The position numbers and the translations under genes are program-made. DNA of 38,340 nt from Larix sibirica (lineage: Eukaryota; Streptophyta; Pinopsida; Pinales; Pinaceae), in NCBI GenBank assembly GCA_004151065.3, contig NWUY0300014382.1, positions 8,753 through 47,092 of the forward strand, given 5' to 3'. Positions 1-10,048 of this stretch are shown here, piece after piece (positions within the stretch are counted from its first letter, which is position 1; each line of letters opens with the position of its first letter). Below the pieces are notes generated by a model, which was not told the DNA's origin, made no database searches, and saw only the letters and a program-made list of their open reading frames with translations.

Positions 1-14
1 GAACCTAATCCTTG

Positions 15-40
15 CCGAACCCGAACCCGAACCCGAACCG
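15..40. repeat. Hexanucleotide CCGAAC repeat
   Basis: About four tandem copies of CCGAAC. The right-hand duplicate starts inside the same repeat (8351-8372), immediately after the single N at 8350. A contig end in a short simple repeat is a typical assembly break point. Confidence 0.85.
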
Positions 41-1013
41 TGTGACTTAGGGCCTAGTCAGCGAGCTGACAACAAGCCATGTCATAGGGTTGGTCAACAT
101 GTTCGAGAGCAACATGAGCGCACACATAGTTTGCTTGTTGGTCCTCCACACCATGACAAGAGCTTTCCCACCCTTGCACTTGCTATCTAGAAGGGGCCCA
201 AGCCCCCAAATCCACCTATTGATAGGTGGAACCCAATACCCATTGACATTGATCCACCAATTTGTTGGGCCAACCCTCTCCTGCTGCTAAGCATGTAGTT
301 GGTTTGCTCTCTATTTTGGGCGTTGGCCCTTTGCTATTATGTTTTTTATCGTTCTTATATGGCTATGACTTGAGACTTCATAATGAGGGGTGTTTTGGCT
401 TTGGCCAGCCCCAAGTTTTGATTGTTGGACATGCTAGTGGAGGCTGAAGTGGTAGCCCACCCTTTCGTATTAAAGCATGTCAATATTTTGCCTATTAATA
501 GAGTTTAATGGAAGCTTTAATTAAAAAAATGTTATTTAGAGCTACTTGCCTAAATTTCATAATTTTGGAGGGGTTAACTAAAAAAGGGGATTTGTGATAA
601 TGATACAAAAGTGATATTACAAAATGGGATTGTCCAGAGCAATTCCCTAATAATTTTTGTTTTTGGCTTTTTATGATGCCTCCTAATGCATCAGGCTTGA
701 TATTTCCACCAATCTCAACCGTCTTAAAACTGCATACATACAGAGTGTCTCTAACTACTCTCTACATCATATAGATTTGATCCCAGTTTGTATTACAACA
801 ATAAAATAACATATTTTCTATATGTGCCTTCTGTCTGTCTCCATCTATGCTCCATTTCTTTGGATAGTCTTCTGTGATCTGCATTCCCGTAGCAAAAACT
901 ATATGCACAGAGACATGATATGCTGTGTAACTACAGGCTGGCACTTCACATACTGGATCGTCAAAACAGTTAGCTGCATTTGTTTGTCTCTATGCTATCA
1001 TACAGATGGCTTT
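41..1013. other. Non-genic stretch, left copy
   Basis: No convincing gene is seen. The first 450 bases are moderately GC-rich and hold a small perfect hairpin at 212-229 (7-base stem, 4-base loop). The rest is AT-rich with only short open frames on both strands. A short minus-strand frame at 762-944 could be a further fragment of the broken gene to its right, but nothing in it is recognisable. The same stretch recurs at 8373-9345. Confidence 0.6.
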
Positions 1014-1716
1014 TCAAAACAAAACTGAAAACTTGGCTGTCAAGGAACTACCCATCAATCTGGATGGGATCTTTCTCCCTGCTTCCATGTCCACATTTTT
1101 CCTTGCCAGCATCTTTTCATTTTCTTTGTAAGCATCCATCTCTTGGAGCTCCTCCATCCTTGGTTTCAGTTGCTGTATGTCTTCAGTGAATTGTTCAAAT
1201 TGTTTGGAGAGGTGGGTGAGAAATTCAAACAGATTGTCCAACTTTGATGTCTATTTCTTCTTTCACTTTGCTTTCCAAGTCTTTCTTTTATCAAACTGAT
1301 TGTCCAAGCTATATGGTGTTGCTGGGCTTCTTCAAATATTCTTTGCCAAAAGCTTCACTGACCAGCTAATATTTTCTGGATGCACTGATAAACATCCAGC
1401 ATTGCCTTATAGAGGCTCCTGTGGCCCCTTAGTTGTTTTCAGGTCTGCAGGGAAGGCTGGCCTAGCCGAGTTAAAAAAGGCCTCTGCCCTCAAAATCTTA
1501 TTTCCTTCCCTCTCCCAGCCTTTGAGATCCTTCAATATTTTCTCTGTGATAACCCATGAATGATCAGCAAACTGCTTCTTTGACCTTTCCAACTAGGCCC
1601 TTCTACTTGAAGGGTCTTCATCCACAAAAACTGAACTTTTAATCTTACCATCATGGAATAGGGATGGTTCCAAGGTCAGATAACTTTTTTCCATGATGCC
1701 TTAGTGCCAGGAAGAA
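1014..1716 (-). pseudogene. Broken coding fragment of an unrecognised coiled-coil protein
   Basis: Read on the minus strand, three neighbouring blocks look like protein in successive frames. The block at about 1407-1700 includes FVDEDPSSRRA, a stop, then a Lys/Glu-rich stretch with ADHSWVITEKIL. The block at about 1290-1410 includes SLYKAMLDVYQCIQKILAG, a stop, then FEEAQQHHIAWTISLI. The block at 1014-1241 is a charged helix with heptad-like spacing around DIQQLKPRMEELQEM and ends at a TGA. Joining them needs at least two frameshifts and skips two in-frame stops, so it is a decayed gene or badly resolved exons. A pyrimidine tract ending in AG near 1731 could be an old splice acceptor. I do not recognise the family. 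It lies about 1.2 kb downstream of the PPR gene on the same strand. Confidence 0.4.
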
Positions 1717-2723
1717 AATTAAGGACCTGACAGAAACCAGAGAGTTACGGCCCACATGATCACACAGTACAAAATCTACAAAAGGGATGTCCCCTAAGAC
1801 AGGTAAAACGGAGACAAACTACAAAAAGAGTCACCCTTAAAAACAGACCCTGAAACAAACAGTAAAAAAGAGGAAGCACAGGGGAACTGACCTTGAGGCA
1901 GGAAGCTCCAGAAACCCTAGGATAGCTGCAGTTACCATGGATGAAGGAAGACTGAGCCCACTTGAAAGAGATTGCACCGCTACAAAGCCTGTTTAAGAAA
2001 CCTCCCACTCAGATGCAAAAGACGAATGCATTAGCAATACTGTTGCTCAAATCCAGGAAGCCTTGCACAAGAGCTTTCTCATGTTTTCCAAATTTCTTCC
2101 AAATACTGCCCCTTACAAATGGCATTAATAATATAATTCCTTCTGCTTTAAAGGCACCTGGATACTCATCATGCTCCTGGGTCTATAAATCTTCCTGCTA
2201 ATGGTTTGGCAGCAGTAAAATGCCATAATCCTAGAAAGCTGCCTTAGTGTCTCAACTTTCCCCTTTCAGTTAGGATGCTCAGGATTCCGTGTCTGCCATG
2301 GTTGAAGTGCTGGCTGCTATCATTTGAGCTTGAGGGTTGTTCCACTCTTTTGTTGTCTTCCTTATTCAACCCTGATATGCGTGTCCTCATCTCCTGAGGC
2401 CACGCATCCAGGCTTCCTTCCTCACTTGATGTGCCAGCCTTTAGTGCCACAAAATTTCATGAAAAAGTTAGTTTCTCTCACAATTTATATTTCTTCAATG
2501 TAGTACTCACATCAATCCTGGAGGAGTAACCTGCATGAATGGCACATGCCATGGCCAAAAGATTATTCCTAGAGGCAACCTCAACCCATAAAATTTCTAA
2601 ATCTGATTCGTGACTCAATCTAGTCAGTAGGGGATAATAATATACAAGTAGAAACAAAATGACTCTTGCTGTTTTTCTAACATACTACCAGACTCTTATT
2701 GTTGTATGTTTCAACTTCAAAGA
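1717..2723. other. Downstream flank of the PPR gene with one possible exon
   Basis: The only stretch with a coding look is minus-strand 2244-2450. It is 68 codons long, opens with a GTG codon after a TGA, and is hydrophilic and rich in Ser, Glu and Arg (for example RISGLNKEDNKRVEQ). It may belong with the broken coding fragment at 1014-1716 as another piece of the same lost gene. The minus-strand frame at 1760-2008 is hydrophobic and pyrimidine-driven and looks like intron or spacer. The stretch recurs at 10049-11055. Confidence 0.35.
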
Positions 2724-2898
2724 ACCATCACCAGAAGTACCAAAGAGCACACTGGTGGAAACGTTTGGCATTTAATAATTCTAGATATGTAATTAACGGC
2801 ATTATGGCTATTGAAATAGGCATCTTTTCTTACAGATCTGGATAGTTACCTCTGGTTATATGTTAATTAACCCAAAACCAATTGCAAATTTCTAACTG
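2724..2898 (-). pseudogene. Fossil DYW deaminase domain downstream of the PPR stop codon
   Basis: The minus strand immediately past the PPR stop still reads as a DYW domain in shifted frames. One base out of frame at the stop, the bases spell Asp-Ser-stop-Lys-Phe-Ala-Ile-Gly-Phe-Gly-Leu-Ile-Asn. The family has H-S-E-K-L-A-I-A-F-G-L-I-N, so the motif His is now Asp (GAC at 2898-2900) and the catalytic Glu is TAG at 2892-2894. After another stop comes PEVTIQICKK (family PGTPIRIIKN), then SHNAVNYISRIIK (family CHNAIKYISKIV). A gap of about six codons follows, then DAKRFHQ (family DANRFHH) and a terminal Ser-Gly-Asp-Trp-like end near 2724. The CxxCH zinc motif is disrupted by about four extra bases, with its second Cys read as Ser. 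The order and spacing of at least four blocks make chance unlikely. Confidence 0.85.
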
Positions 2899-5526
2899 TC
2901 AATATATACTGTACAGCATGTTATCTTCCTCATCCTCCTCTACGTTGAACAACTTGTAATTTTGGTCAAGTGCACACCCTGCCTCTTTGATCTGTCCAAC
3001 TAAGCTCTCCAACATTGCATGGATTTCCTGTAATTGTGGGTGTGATGTGTCACCTGAGAGGAACACGTGCACCCTGCTCTTTACCACAATCCAACTGCAT
3101 CCTGGATTCTTTATCAATCCCTTCTCTTTTATTGTTTTCCTCACCATATCTACGTCATCCCATCTACCTGAAGCAGCATACATGTTTGCTAGCAATACAT
3201 AATTTCCAGTACTTTCTCGTTCCAAATGAAAAAGTTGTTCTGCAACATGTTTTCCAAGGTCTATATTGGAATGAATTTTACAGGCACCAAGCAAAGCCCC
3301 CCACACTCTAGCACTTGGTTTGAATGGCATGCTTTTTATAAAGTCATGTGCCTCATCTAGAAGACCAGCACGGCCTAGAAGGTCCACCATACATGCATAG
3401 TGTTCCATGCTAGGTGTAATATCATAATCTTTGCTCATAAGATCAAAGAATTGCCGACCCTCATCCACTAGGCCTGCATGGCTGCATGCAGACAGAACAC
3501 CAGTAAATGTAATTTTGTTTGGCTTCAGGCCTTCCAGCTGCATTTGGGAAAAGAGTGTGAGAGCAGTCTCAGCATGCCCATGCATGGCATACCCCACAAT
3601 CATTGCGGTCCATGCAACTACATCCCTTTTATACATTTTCTTAAATACTTGGCAAGCATCATTTATACTACCACATTTTGCATACATGTCCACAACAGCA
3701 CTCCCAACAAAGACATCTGACTCAAATCCACTTCTGAGTATGAAGCCATGGATCTCCTTGCCTTGTTGCAGACCTGCTATGTAGGCACATGCTGGAAGAA
3801 CACTAGCTATGGCAACTGAATTAGGTTTTATGCCAGCCACTGGCATTTGGCAAAGGAGTTTCAAGGCAAGATCACCATAACCGTTTTGGGCATAAGCTGC
3901 AAGCATGGTATTCCATGAGATCATGCTTCTCTCCGATGTTCTATCAAATATATGTCTTGCATACTCTACGTTCCCACATCTAGCATACATGGCCATAAGG
4001 GCATTTCCGACAACGGCATCCACTTCATGTCCATGTCTAATTACATAATCATGGGTTTCCTTTACCTGTTGGAGGGATGATGAGTCGGCACATGCCGTAA
4101 CAAGACTAACAATGGTAACTGAGTTGGCTTTCACATCTGCTTGCTGCATTCGATGAAAAAAATCGAAGGCATCATCAGGACAATTGTTCTGAGCATAACC
4201 TGCGATCATGGAAGTCCAAGAGCAAACATCCCTTTGGGGTATCTCCCTGAAAACTTGCCTTGCATTCTCCATACTTTCACATTGAGCATACATAGCTATA
4301 AGGGCATTGCCCACGGCAACATCTGCATCAAATCTGCTTCTCATAACGTAACAATGGATTTCCCTACCTGCTTGCAGAGCTGCTAAATTCCCACATGACG
4401 GGAGGATGCTAAGAATGGTAACTGGATTAGGTCCAAATCCTTCAAGTTGCATCTGTCGAAAAAGACTCAAGGCATCACTGCAGAGGTCGTTTTGGGCAAA
4501 AGCCACAATCATTGAATTCCACGAGGCCACATTTTTTACAGCCATTTTGTCAAAGATCGTGCATGCATCATCTACTCTGCCACATTTGGCATACATGTCA
4601 ACAAGAGCATTCTCCACAAAACTATCCAAACCCACACCTTTTTTTACTATGCAACCGTGGATCTCCTTGCCCTGTCGCAACGCTGTTAGGTTTGCACATG
4701 CAGGCAGAATACTAGTAATGGTGACAGAGTCAGGTCCAAGTCCTGCCGCCAACATGTGGTGGAAGAGTCCTAATGCCTCCCTGTAATGGCTACTCTGTGA
4801 ATAACCCGAAATCATCGCATTCCATGATACCAAATCCCTACCCAGCATTTCATCAAACACTTGCCGTGCATCCTTTATGCTACCGCATTTAGCATACATG
4901 TCCACAAGGGCATTACAAACAAAAATTTCCGAATCAAACCCACTTCTGATTATACCCACATGAATTTTCTTGCCCTCTCGCAGAGCAGATAGCCCTGCAC
5001 AGGCCTTGAGAATACACGGAAAAGTAAACTCGTCCATACGGGTTCCTGCCTTCTGCATTTCATTATAAAGATTGAGTGCTTTCTCAAAAAACCTATGCTT
5101 AGAATAACACCTAATCACTGTATTCCAACAGAACACATCTGGTTCAGAGATTTCGTCAAACACTTGGCGTACATCCTCCACAATATTGCATTTGGCATAC
5201 AAATTCACAAGCTCTGTTTTAAATCTATCGTTTTGTTCTATTCCCGTTATAATCATATGAGAATGGAGTTGCTTACCTTCTCGCGCAGCCTGCAATGAAG
5301 CGCACGCTTGCAATACATAGGTAAATGTGTCCGAGTCAAATGTAATACCCTGCTTATAAATATCGTGAAAGGCATCCGTTGCTTCCCTCATTCGGCCTTC
5401 TCGACACAGTGGGATGATGGAGTTCTTGGCTTCGGATATATACTTGAGTGTCGAAGGCAGGTGGGTTTGGACTGCGTTACCGATGAGTCCCAGAGACGAT
5501 AGAATTTTATCATAAAAGGTTGGCAT
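2899..5526 (-). CDS. PLS-class PPR protein, E+ type, lacking DYW (organelle RNA-editing factor family)
   Basis: An intronless 875-codon gene. Proteins of this class bind organellar transcripts in sequence-specific fashion and direct C-to-U editing. After a short N-terminal stretch (residues 1-33) that could be an organelle-targeting peptide come about 21 helical repeats: one P motif (34-65), then L-S-P triplets with a period near 101 residues (L motifs start near 66, 166, 267, 368, 469, 570 and 671). Typical S-motif cores NALVDMYAKCG and P-motif cores SWNAMISGY recur. E1 starts near 738 and E2 near 774. E+ spans about 809-875, beginning GCSW and ending in an acidic run just before the point where a DYW domain should begin. 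The ATG is the first in frame after a TAG nine bases upstream. The frame has no internal break, so the truncated protein may still work, possibly borrowing a deaminase in trans as E+ factors do. The RNA target is unknown. Confidence 0.95.
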   Translation of the reverse strand: MPTFYDKILSSLGLIGNAVQTHLPSTLKYISEAKNSIIPLCREGRMREATDAFHDIYKQGITFDSDTFTYVLQACASLQAAREGKQLHSHMIITGIEQNDRFKTELVNLYAKCNIVEDVRQVFDEISEPDVFCWNTVIRCYSKHRFFEKALNLYNEMQKAGTRMDEFTFPCILKACAGLSALREGKKIHVGIIRSGFDSEIFVCNALVDMYAKCGSIKDARQVFDEMLGRDLVSWNAMISGYSQSSHYREALGLFHHMLAAGLGPDSVTITSILPACANLTALRQGKEIHGCIVKKGVGLDSFVENALVDMYAKCGRVDDACTIFDKMAVKNVASWNSMIVAFAQNDLCSDALSLFRQMQLEGFGPNPVTILSILPSCGNLAALQAGREIHCYVMRSRFDADVAVGNALIAMYAQCESMENARQVFREIPQRDVCSWTSMIAGYAQNNCPDDAFDFFHRMQQADVKANSVTIVSLVTACADSSSLQQVKETHDYVIRHGHEVDAVVGNALMAMYARCGNVEYARHIFDRTSERSMISWNTMLAAYAQNGYGDLALKLLCQMPVAGIKPNSVAIASVLPACAYIAGLQQGKEIHGFILRSGFESDVFVGSAVVDMYAKCGSINDACQVFKKMYKRDVVAWTAMIVGYAMHGHAETALTLFSQMQLEGLKPNKITFTGVLSACSHAGLVDEGRQFFDLMSKDYDITPSMEHYACMVDLLGRAGLLDEAHDFIKSMPFKPSARVWGALLGACKIHSNIDLGKHVAEQLFHLERESTGNYVLLANMYAASGRWDDVDMVRKTIKEKGLIKNPGCSWIVVKSRVHVFLSGDTSHPQLQEIHAMLESLVGQIKEAGCALDQNYKLFNVEEDEEDNMLYSIY

Positions 5527-5615
5527 AGTGAACTAATGGCGAACCGACCGCATTGCATTATAGCACAGTGGAAGCTGTACTTGTTGGCAACAACTTCAAC
5601 TATTGCCATCGACAT
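5388..5615 (-). other. Upstream open frame overlapping the PPR start codon
   Basis: A minus-strand ATG at 5615 opens a 75-codon frame, out of phase with the PPR frame, that runs 139 bases past the PPR ATG at 5526. Two ATGs fall within its first three codons. If transcription starts near the TATA box at 5701-5708, this frame would lie in the 5' leader and could reduce initiation at the main ATG. No family resemblance is seen. The same frame lies at 13720-13947. Confidence 0.3.
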
Positions 5616-5700
5616 TGAGAAGTTTTAGAGCATGCACCAACACCATCATCGTACCCTTTCAATCTAATACCAAGTGTACATCGGATTAATTAGCATAGAT

Positions 5701-5708
5701 ATTTATAG
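5701..5708 (-). promoter_or_regulatory. TATA box upstream of the PPR gene
   Basis: Reads TATAAATA on the minus strand, about 175 bases upstream of the PPR ATG. A start site some 30 bases downstream (near 5670) would give a leader of about 140-150 bases. It is the best core-promoter match in the flank. The surrounding DNA is AT-rich, so chance matches are possible. Confidence 0.5.
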
Positions 5709-6394
5709 CAACCAAAATGGTCTCATTTTTTTTTTCACATCTCCCTAACTAGTGGGAGTGGCATATGAAACGGCCATCAAATATATTTATTAAAAAAACA
5801 TGAATATTATATGTAAATTTTGATGTACTAAATTGTAATTTTTTGAAAATTATTTCAAAATTTGAAAATAATAGAATTTTGAAATGTAATAAGGTAAAAA
5901 TATTTCCACTAAAATACAAACTTTTTAGCTTGATTTGAATAGTTTAGTGTCATTGTAAAACAAAACTCTAGAAAGTTTGAAATTGAAAAAACATATTCCA
6001 CAATTTGAAGTTACATTTTCAATTTGATTTGAAAACATAGCTTTAATTTCAACAAGTTAGTCACATTATAACAAAACTTTGTAATGCTAGAAATATGTAA
6101 AACACATTCTCAAGAACATGTGCACATACCAAATGTGGGTATCGAAGGAATTGGTGTCATAGAATGAGCAAATAAATCCATGGGTGATTAGAATGCTTCC
6201 TAGAAGCCTAGGAACAAATACAAAGCAAGACCATGAATAGCTTATACATACTCAACCAAATATTTATTAATAACAATCATAACAATTGCAAAATTGTTAG
6301 CAAACAACATTTTAAGCAGAAGATGCAATATTTGAGAGAAGTAGCAAGGTTTTTACTAAAAAACACAAAGTTTTCAAGTCGATTTGAAAGACTA
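5709..6394. other. AT-rich spacer between the PPR gene and the gypsy remnant
   Basis: No gene is seen. The stretch is very AT-rich, with runs such as TTTTGAAAATTATTTC repeated with variation. It may contain the decayed 3' end of the gypsy element to its right, but no LTR resembling the one at 18695-18957 is visible. It recurs at 14041-14726. Confidence 0.5.
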
Positions 6395-8349
6395 CATTAA
6401 AATGCCAAAAATAACTTAAGAAGTTGTAATACTAGTTGGAGATGATTGATGAGGGTAGACCACAATGCACCCATACTTTATGAAGAACAAATGTGTTGTG
6501 TTGTCACAATCTTCTTGCATGGTATTATGATGCCCATTTTGTTGAAGTAGCCCACTACTACAATGAGGTAATTGTTTCATGTACTAGTTGTTGATAATCC
6601 TCGAAGGAAGCCTGTTGAAACTATCCCATTGTCTACTTGGGATTGATAGTAGTATATACTTGGCACTTACCTCTGATTCCCTCACTTCGATATTCTATAG
6701 AGGGTTGGGTATAATGGCTTGCAAATTTTGCCACCATCTATACCATCCTTGGTGAGTAAAGATACTTTTGCAAATTTGCAATTGCATTTTCCACTTCATA
6801 CTGTTCTACAACCTTGGAATCATGCGCTTCACACAACAACTATAATTAATTATATACTCTATATACAATTTGCACCAACCCTATATAGAATTTGACACCA
6901 ACAGATAGTCACAAAACCCATTAACATGTGGTATTTCCGAGTTCTTGGGATTGAGGTGATCCGCTCAAAGTCTAGACTACATATGCTTGCTTAAATTTGT
7001 TAAATTTGCTAAATCCAAATTGTTAGAACCACACAAATATTGTCAATCCAACTGTTGGTGTTTTTTCTAGGAAATTTGTGGTCTTATTGGTGCCCTTACA
7101 ATATGTAATCACAATGTTGAATTGTTGTAGGTACATTATCCAGTTCATGTGTTGTGTGTTCTCACTCTTACTCCATATTTGGAGGAACTAGAGAGGTTTT
7201 AATTGTCATGCAAAATTGCCTCTTTCCAATCAGATAATATTTTTGACATTTAACAACATGCATTAATGTATACATCTTGCGATCAATAAACTAAATAGTT
7301 CAAAACTATGCATTAAAAGGTCTTGGGGTGATATGTAATATGCCTTTGTAGTCACATCTTCACAACAATGCCCATGGCATGTTTAGAAGCACCCACTTTT
7401 ATTTCTATTGGTTCTCACTGAATGCCATCTTTTGAAAATGTTGTTTATAGTAACTTATCACTATCCTATAGCTAAGTTGTCACACAATGAGGGGTCTAGT
7501 GTTTCTATGTCATCCAAATCGCTTAAAACTTACACCTAGCCTCACTCACACCCACTCAAGGGGTTTTGAACTTGAGTCTCCATGTTAATACAAGATTGAT
7601 CACCTCATTCTTTGCATGTTGAATTTCATGCAATGCAAGGACATGGGCACTTACTACTTTGTGCTTGATCTTGACAAATACTTCTAGCTACAATGATTCC
7701 TGACTAAATTAGACATGGTCATGGTTCAACAAATTGAGTGGGTGCATGACATGGTAAAAGTGAGCAATGAACCTACACAAATACTCAACAATTCCCATGA
7801 AATTTCGTAAGTCGTGAATGTTCTTATGTGCCCAATTAACTATGGCATAAATTTTTGTTGGACTAATGCTTAGTCCATGTTGGTTCATGTGGAAAACAAG
7901 ATAAATGATTTCTTATTGATTGAATGCACTTTTCTTCAAATTGACTAATCTTGTCAATAGTGGCTTGTCAAGTTGGTGAAACCAGGATGATTCTAAAGCC
8001 CTTGCCAAGGTTCAAGTCTCTCCAAATACATGTTTGTGCTTGTGATTGTGCATGTCACACCCAAGTACTTGCGAATGCGATGGACCCCATGTGCAAGTCC
8101 TAGTGATTTTTGTAAAATAGATACCCCTCCCTTGCAGCCTCAGTTGAAGGACTCCGATTTGAGTGTTATAATATGGTTTCTCATATTGATACTCTCCTAG
8201 ATTGTGGAAAAGAAAACTTGCTGCATTTGGGTAAGAGGAAGTACCACTTGCGAATGCGATGGACCCCATGTGCAAGTCCTAGTGAATTTGGTAAATAGAT
8301 ACCCTTCCCTTCTGGCCTTAGTTGAAGGACTCCAATTTGAGTGTTGTAA
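6395..8349 (-). mobile_element. Ty3/gypsy pol remnant, left copy, cut off at the N
   Basis: Minus-strand polymerase remains, in element order from right to left. The reverse-transcriptase thumb (7713-7890) reads GLSISPTKIYAIVNW then HDLRNFMGIVEYLCRFI. RNase H (7270-7412) reads ASKHAMGIVV then ITYHPKTF. The integrase core (6395-6570) reads YLIVVVGYFNKM, then VWVHCGLPSSIIS after a frameshift, then FLSYFW. Stops and frame changes occur throughout. The upstream half of the element is missing because the copy ends at the N; the complete context is in the right copy. Confidence 0.85.
8067..8349. repeat. 179-base tandem repeat, left copy, second unit truncated
   Basis: Unit 1 (8067-8245) begins ACTTGCGAATGCGATGG. 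Unit 2 starts at 8246 and is cut by the N after 104 bases. The intact second unit is seen at 16578-16756. A contig ending inside a tandem repeat supports the overlap explanation of the duplication. Confidence 0.85.
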
Positions 8350-8350
8350 N
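8350..8350. other. Single N at the junction of the duplicate copies
   Basis: One ambiguous base separates the two copies. The sequence before it runs to the equivalent of 16681 in the right copy, and the sequence after it starts at the equivalent of base 19 in the left copy. I read it as a scaffold join rather than an unreadable base. Confidence 0.9.
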
Positions 8351-8372
8351 ACCCGAACCCGAACCCGAACCG

Positions 8373-9345
8373 TGTGACTTAGGGCCTAGTCAGCGAGCTG
8401 ACAACAAGCCATGTCATAGGGTTGGTCAACATGTTCGAGAGCAACATGAGCGCACACATAGTTTGCTTGTTGGTCCTCCACACCATGACAAGAGCTTTCC
8501 CACCCTTGCACTTGCTATCTAGAAGGGGCCCAAGCCCCCAAATCCACCTATTGATAGGTGGAACCCAATACCCATTGACATTGATCCACCAATTTGTTGG
8601 GCCAACCCTCTCCTGCTGCTAAGCATGTAGTTGGTTTGCTCTCTATTTTGGGCGTTGGCCCTTTGCTATTATGTTTTTTATCGTTCTTATATGGCTATGA
8701 CTTGAGACTTCATAATGAGGGGTGTTTTGGCTTTGGCCAGCCCCAAGTTTTGATTGTTGGACATGCTAGTGGAGGCTGAAGTGGTAGCCCACCCTTTCGT
8801 ATTAAAGCATGTCAATATTTTGCCTATTAATAGAGTTTAATGGAAGCTTTAATTAAAAAAATGTTATTTAGAGCTACTTGCCTAAATTTCATAATTTTGG
8901 AGGGGTTAACTAAAAAAGGGGATTTGTGATAATGATACAAAAGTGATATTACAAAATGGGATTGTCCAGAGCAATTCCCTAATAATTTTTGTTTTTGGCT
9001 TTTTATGATGCCTCCTAATGCATCAGGCTTGATATTTCCACCAATCTCAACCGTCTTAAAACTGCATACATACAGAGTGTCTCTAACTACTCTCTACATC
9101 ATATAGATTTGATCCCAGTTTGTATTACAACAATAAAATAACATATTTTCTATATGTGCCTTCTGTCTGTCTCCATCTATGCTCCATTTCTTTGGATAGT
9201 CTTCTGTGATCTGCATTCCCGTAGCAAAAACTATATGCACAGAGACATGATATGCTGTGTAACTACAGGCTGGCACTTCACATACTGGATCGTCAAAACA
9301 GTTAGCTGCATTTGTTTGTCTCTATGCTATCATACAGATGGCTTT
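8373..9345. other. Non-genic stretch, right copy
   Basis: Same sequence as 41-1013. No gene is supported. Confidence 0.6.
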
Positions 9346-10048
9346 TCAAAACAAAACTGAAAACTTGGCTGTCAAGGAACTACCCATCAATCTGGATGGG
9401 ATCTTTCTCCCTGCTTCCATGTCCACATTTTTCCTTGCCAGCATCTTTTCATTTTCTTTGTAAGCATCCATCTCTTGGAGCTCCTCCATCCTTGGTTTCA
9501 GTTGCTGTATGTCTTCAGTGAATTGTTCAAATTGTTTGGAGAGGTGGGTGAGAAATTCAAACAGATTGTCCAACTTTGATGTCTATTTCTTCTTTCACTT
9601 TGCTTTCCAAGTCTTTCTTTTATCAAACTGATTGTCCAAGCTATATGGTGTTGCTGGGCTTCTTCAAATATTCTTTGCCAAAAGCTTCACTGACCAGCTA
9701 ATATTTTCTGGATGCACTGATAAACATCCAGCATTGCCTTATAGAGGCTCCTGTGGCCCCTTAGTTGTTTTCAGGTCTGCAGGGAAGGCTGGCCTAGCCG
9801 AGTTAAAAAAGGCCTCTGCCCTCAAAATCTTATTTCCTTCCCTCTCCCAGCCTTTGAGATCCTTCAATATTTTCTCTGTGATAACCCATGAATGATCAGC
9901 AAACTGCTTCTTTGACCTTTCCAACTAGGCCCTTCTACTTGAAGGGTCTTCATCCACAAAAACTGAACTTTTAATCTTACCATCATGGAATAGGGATGGT
10001 TCCAAGGTCAGATAACTTTTTTCCATGATGCCTTAGTGCCAGGAAGAA
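9346..10048 (-). pseudogene. Second copy of the broken coiled-coil fragment
   Basis: Identical to 1014-1716, with the same stops and frame breaks. It is part of the 8331-base duplicate and probably not an independent locus. Confidence 0.4.

Larger units (their letters stand above)
19..8349. repeat. Left copy of an 8331-base exact direct duplication
   Basis: This block recurs at 8351-16681 with a constant offset of 8332. Every position and every open frame I compared is identical, including the whole 875-codon PPR gene and its AT-rich flanks. The copy ends abruptly at 8349, inside a 179-base tandem repeat, and is followed by one N. Identity over non-coding DNA together with an N exactly at the junction fits an unmerged contig overlap better than an old gene duplication. 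I did not align every base. Confidence 0.93.

Noticed and set aside
1760-2008. 82-codon hydrophobic minus-strand frame that could be a membrane peptide
   Set aside because: The Cys, Phe and Leu content follows from pyrimidine-rich DNA. There is no conserved pattern, and it ends near a possible splice acceptor.
3015-5502. Plus-strand open frames of 64-126 codons opposite the PPR gene, for example 3431-3784 and 4406-4786, and their counterparts in the second copy
   Set aside because: They are antisense shadows of the repeated PPR motifs, have no motif of their own and follow the period of the PPR repeats.
8012-8275. 87-codon minus-strand frame (also at 16344-16607)
   Set aside because: It runs through the 179-base tandem repeat inserted in the gypsy RT; parts of it are the same segment read twice.
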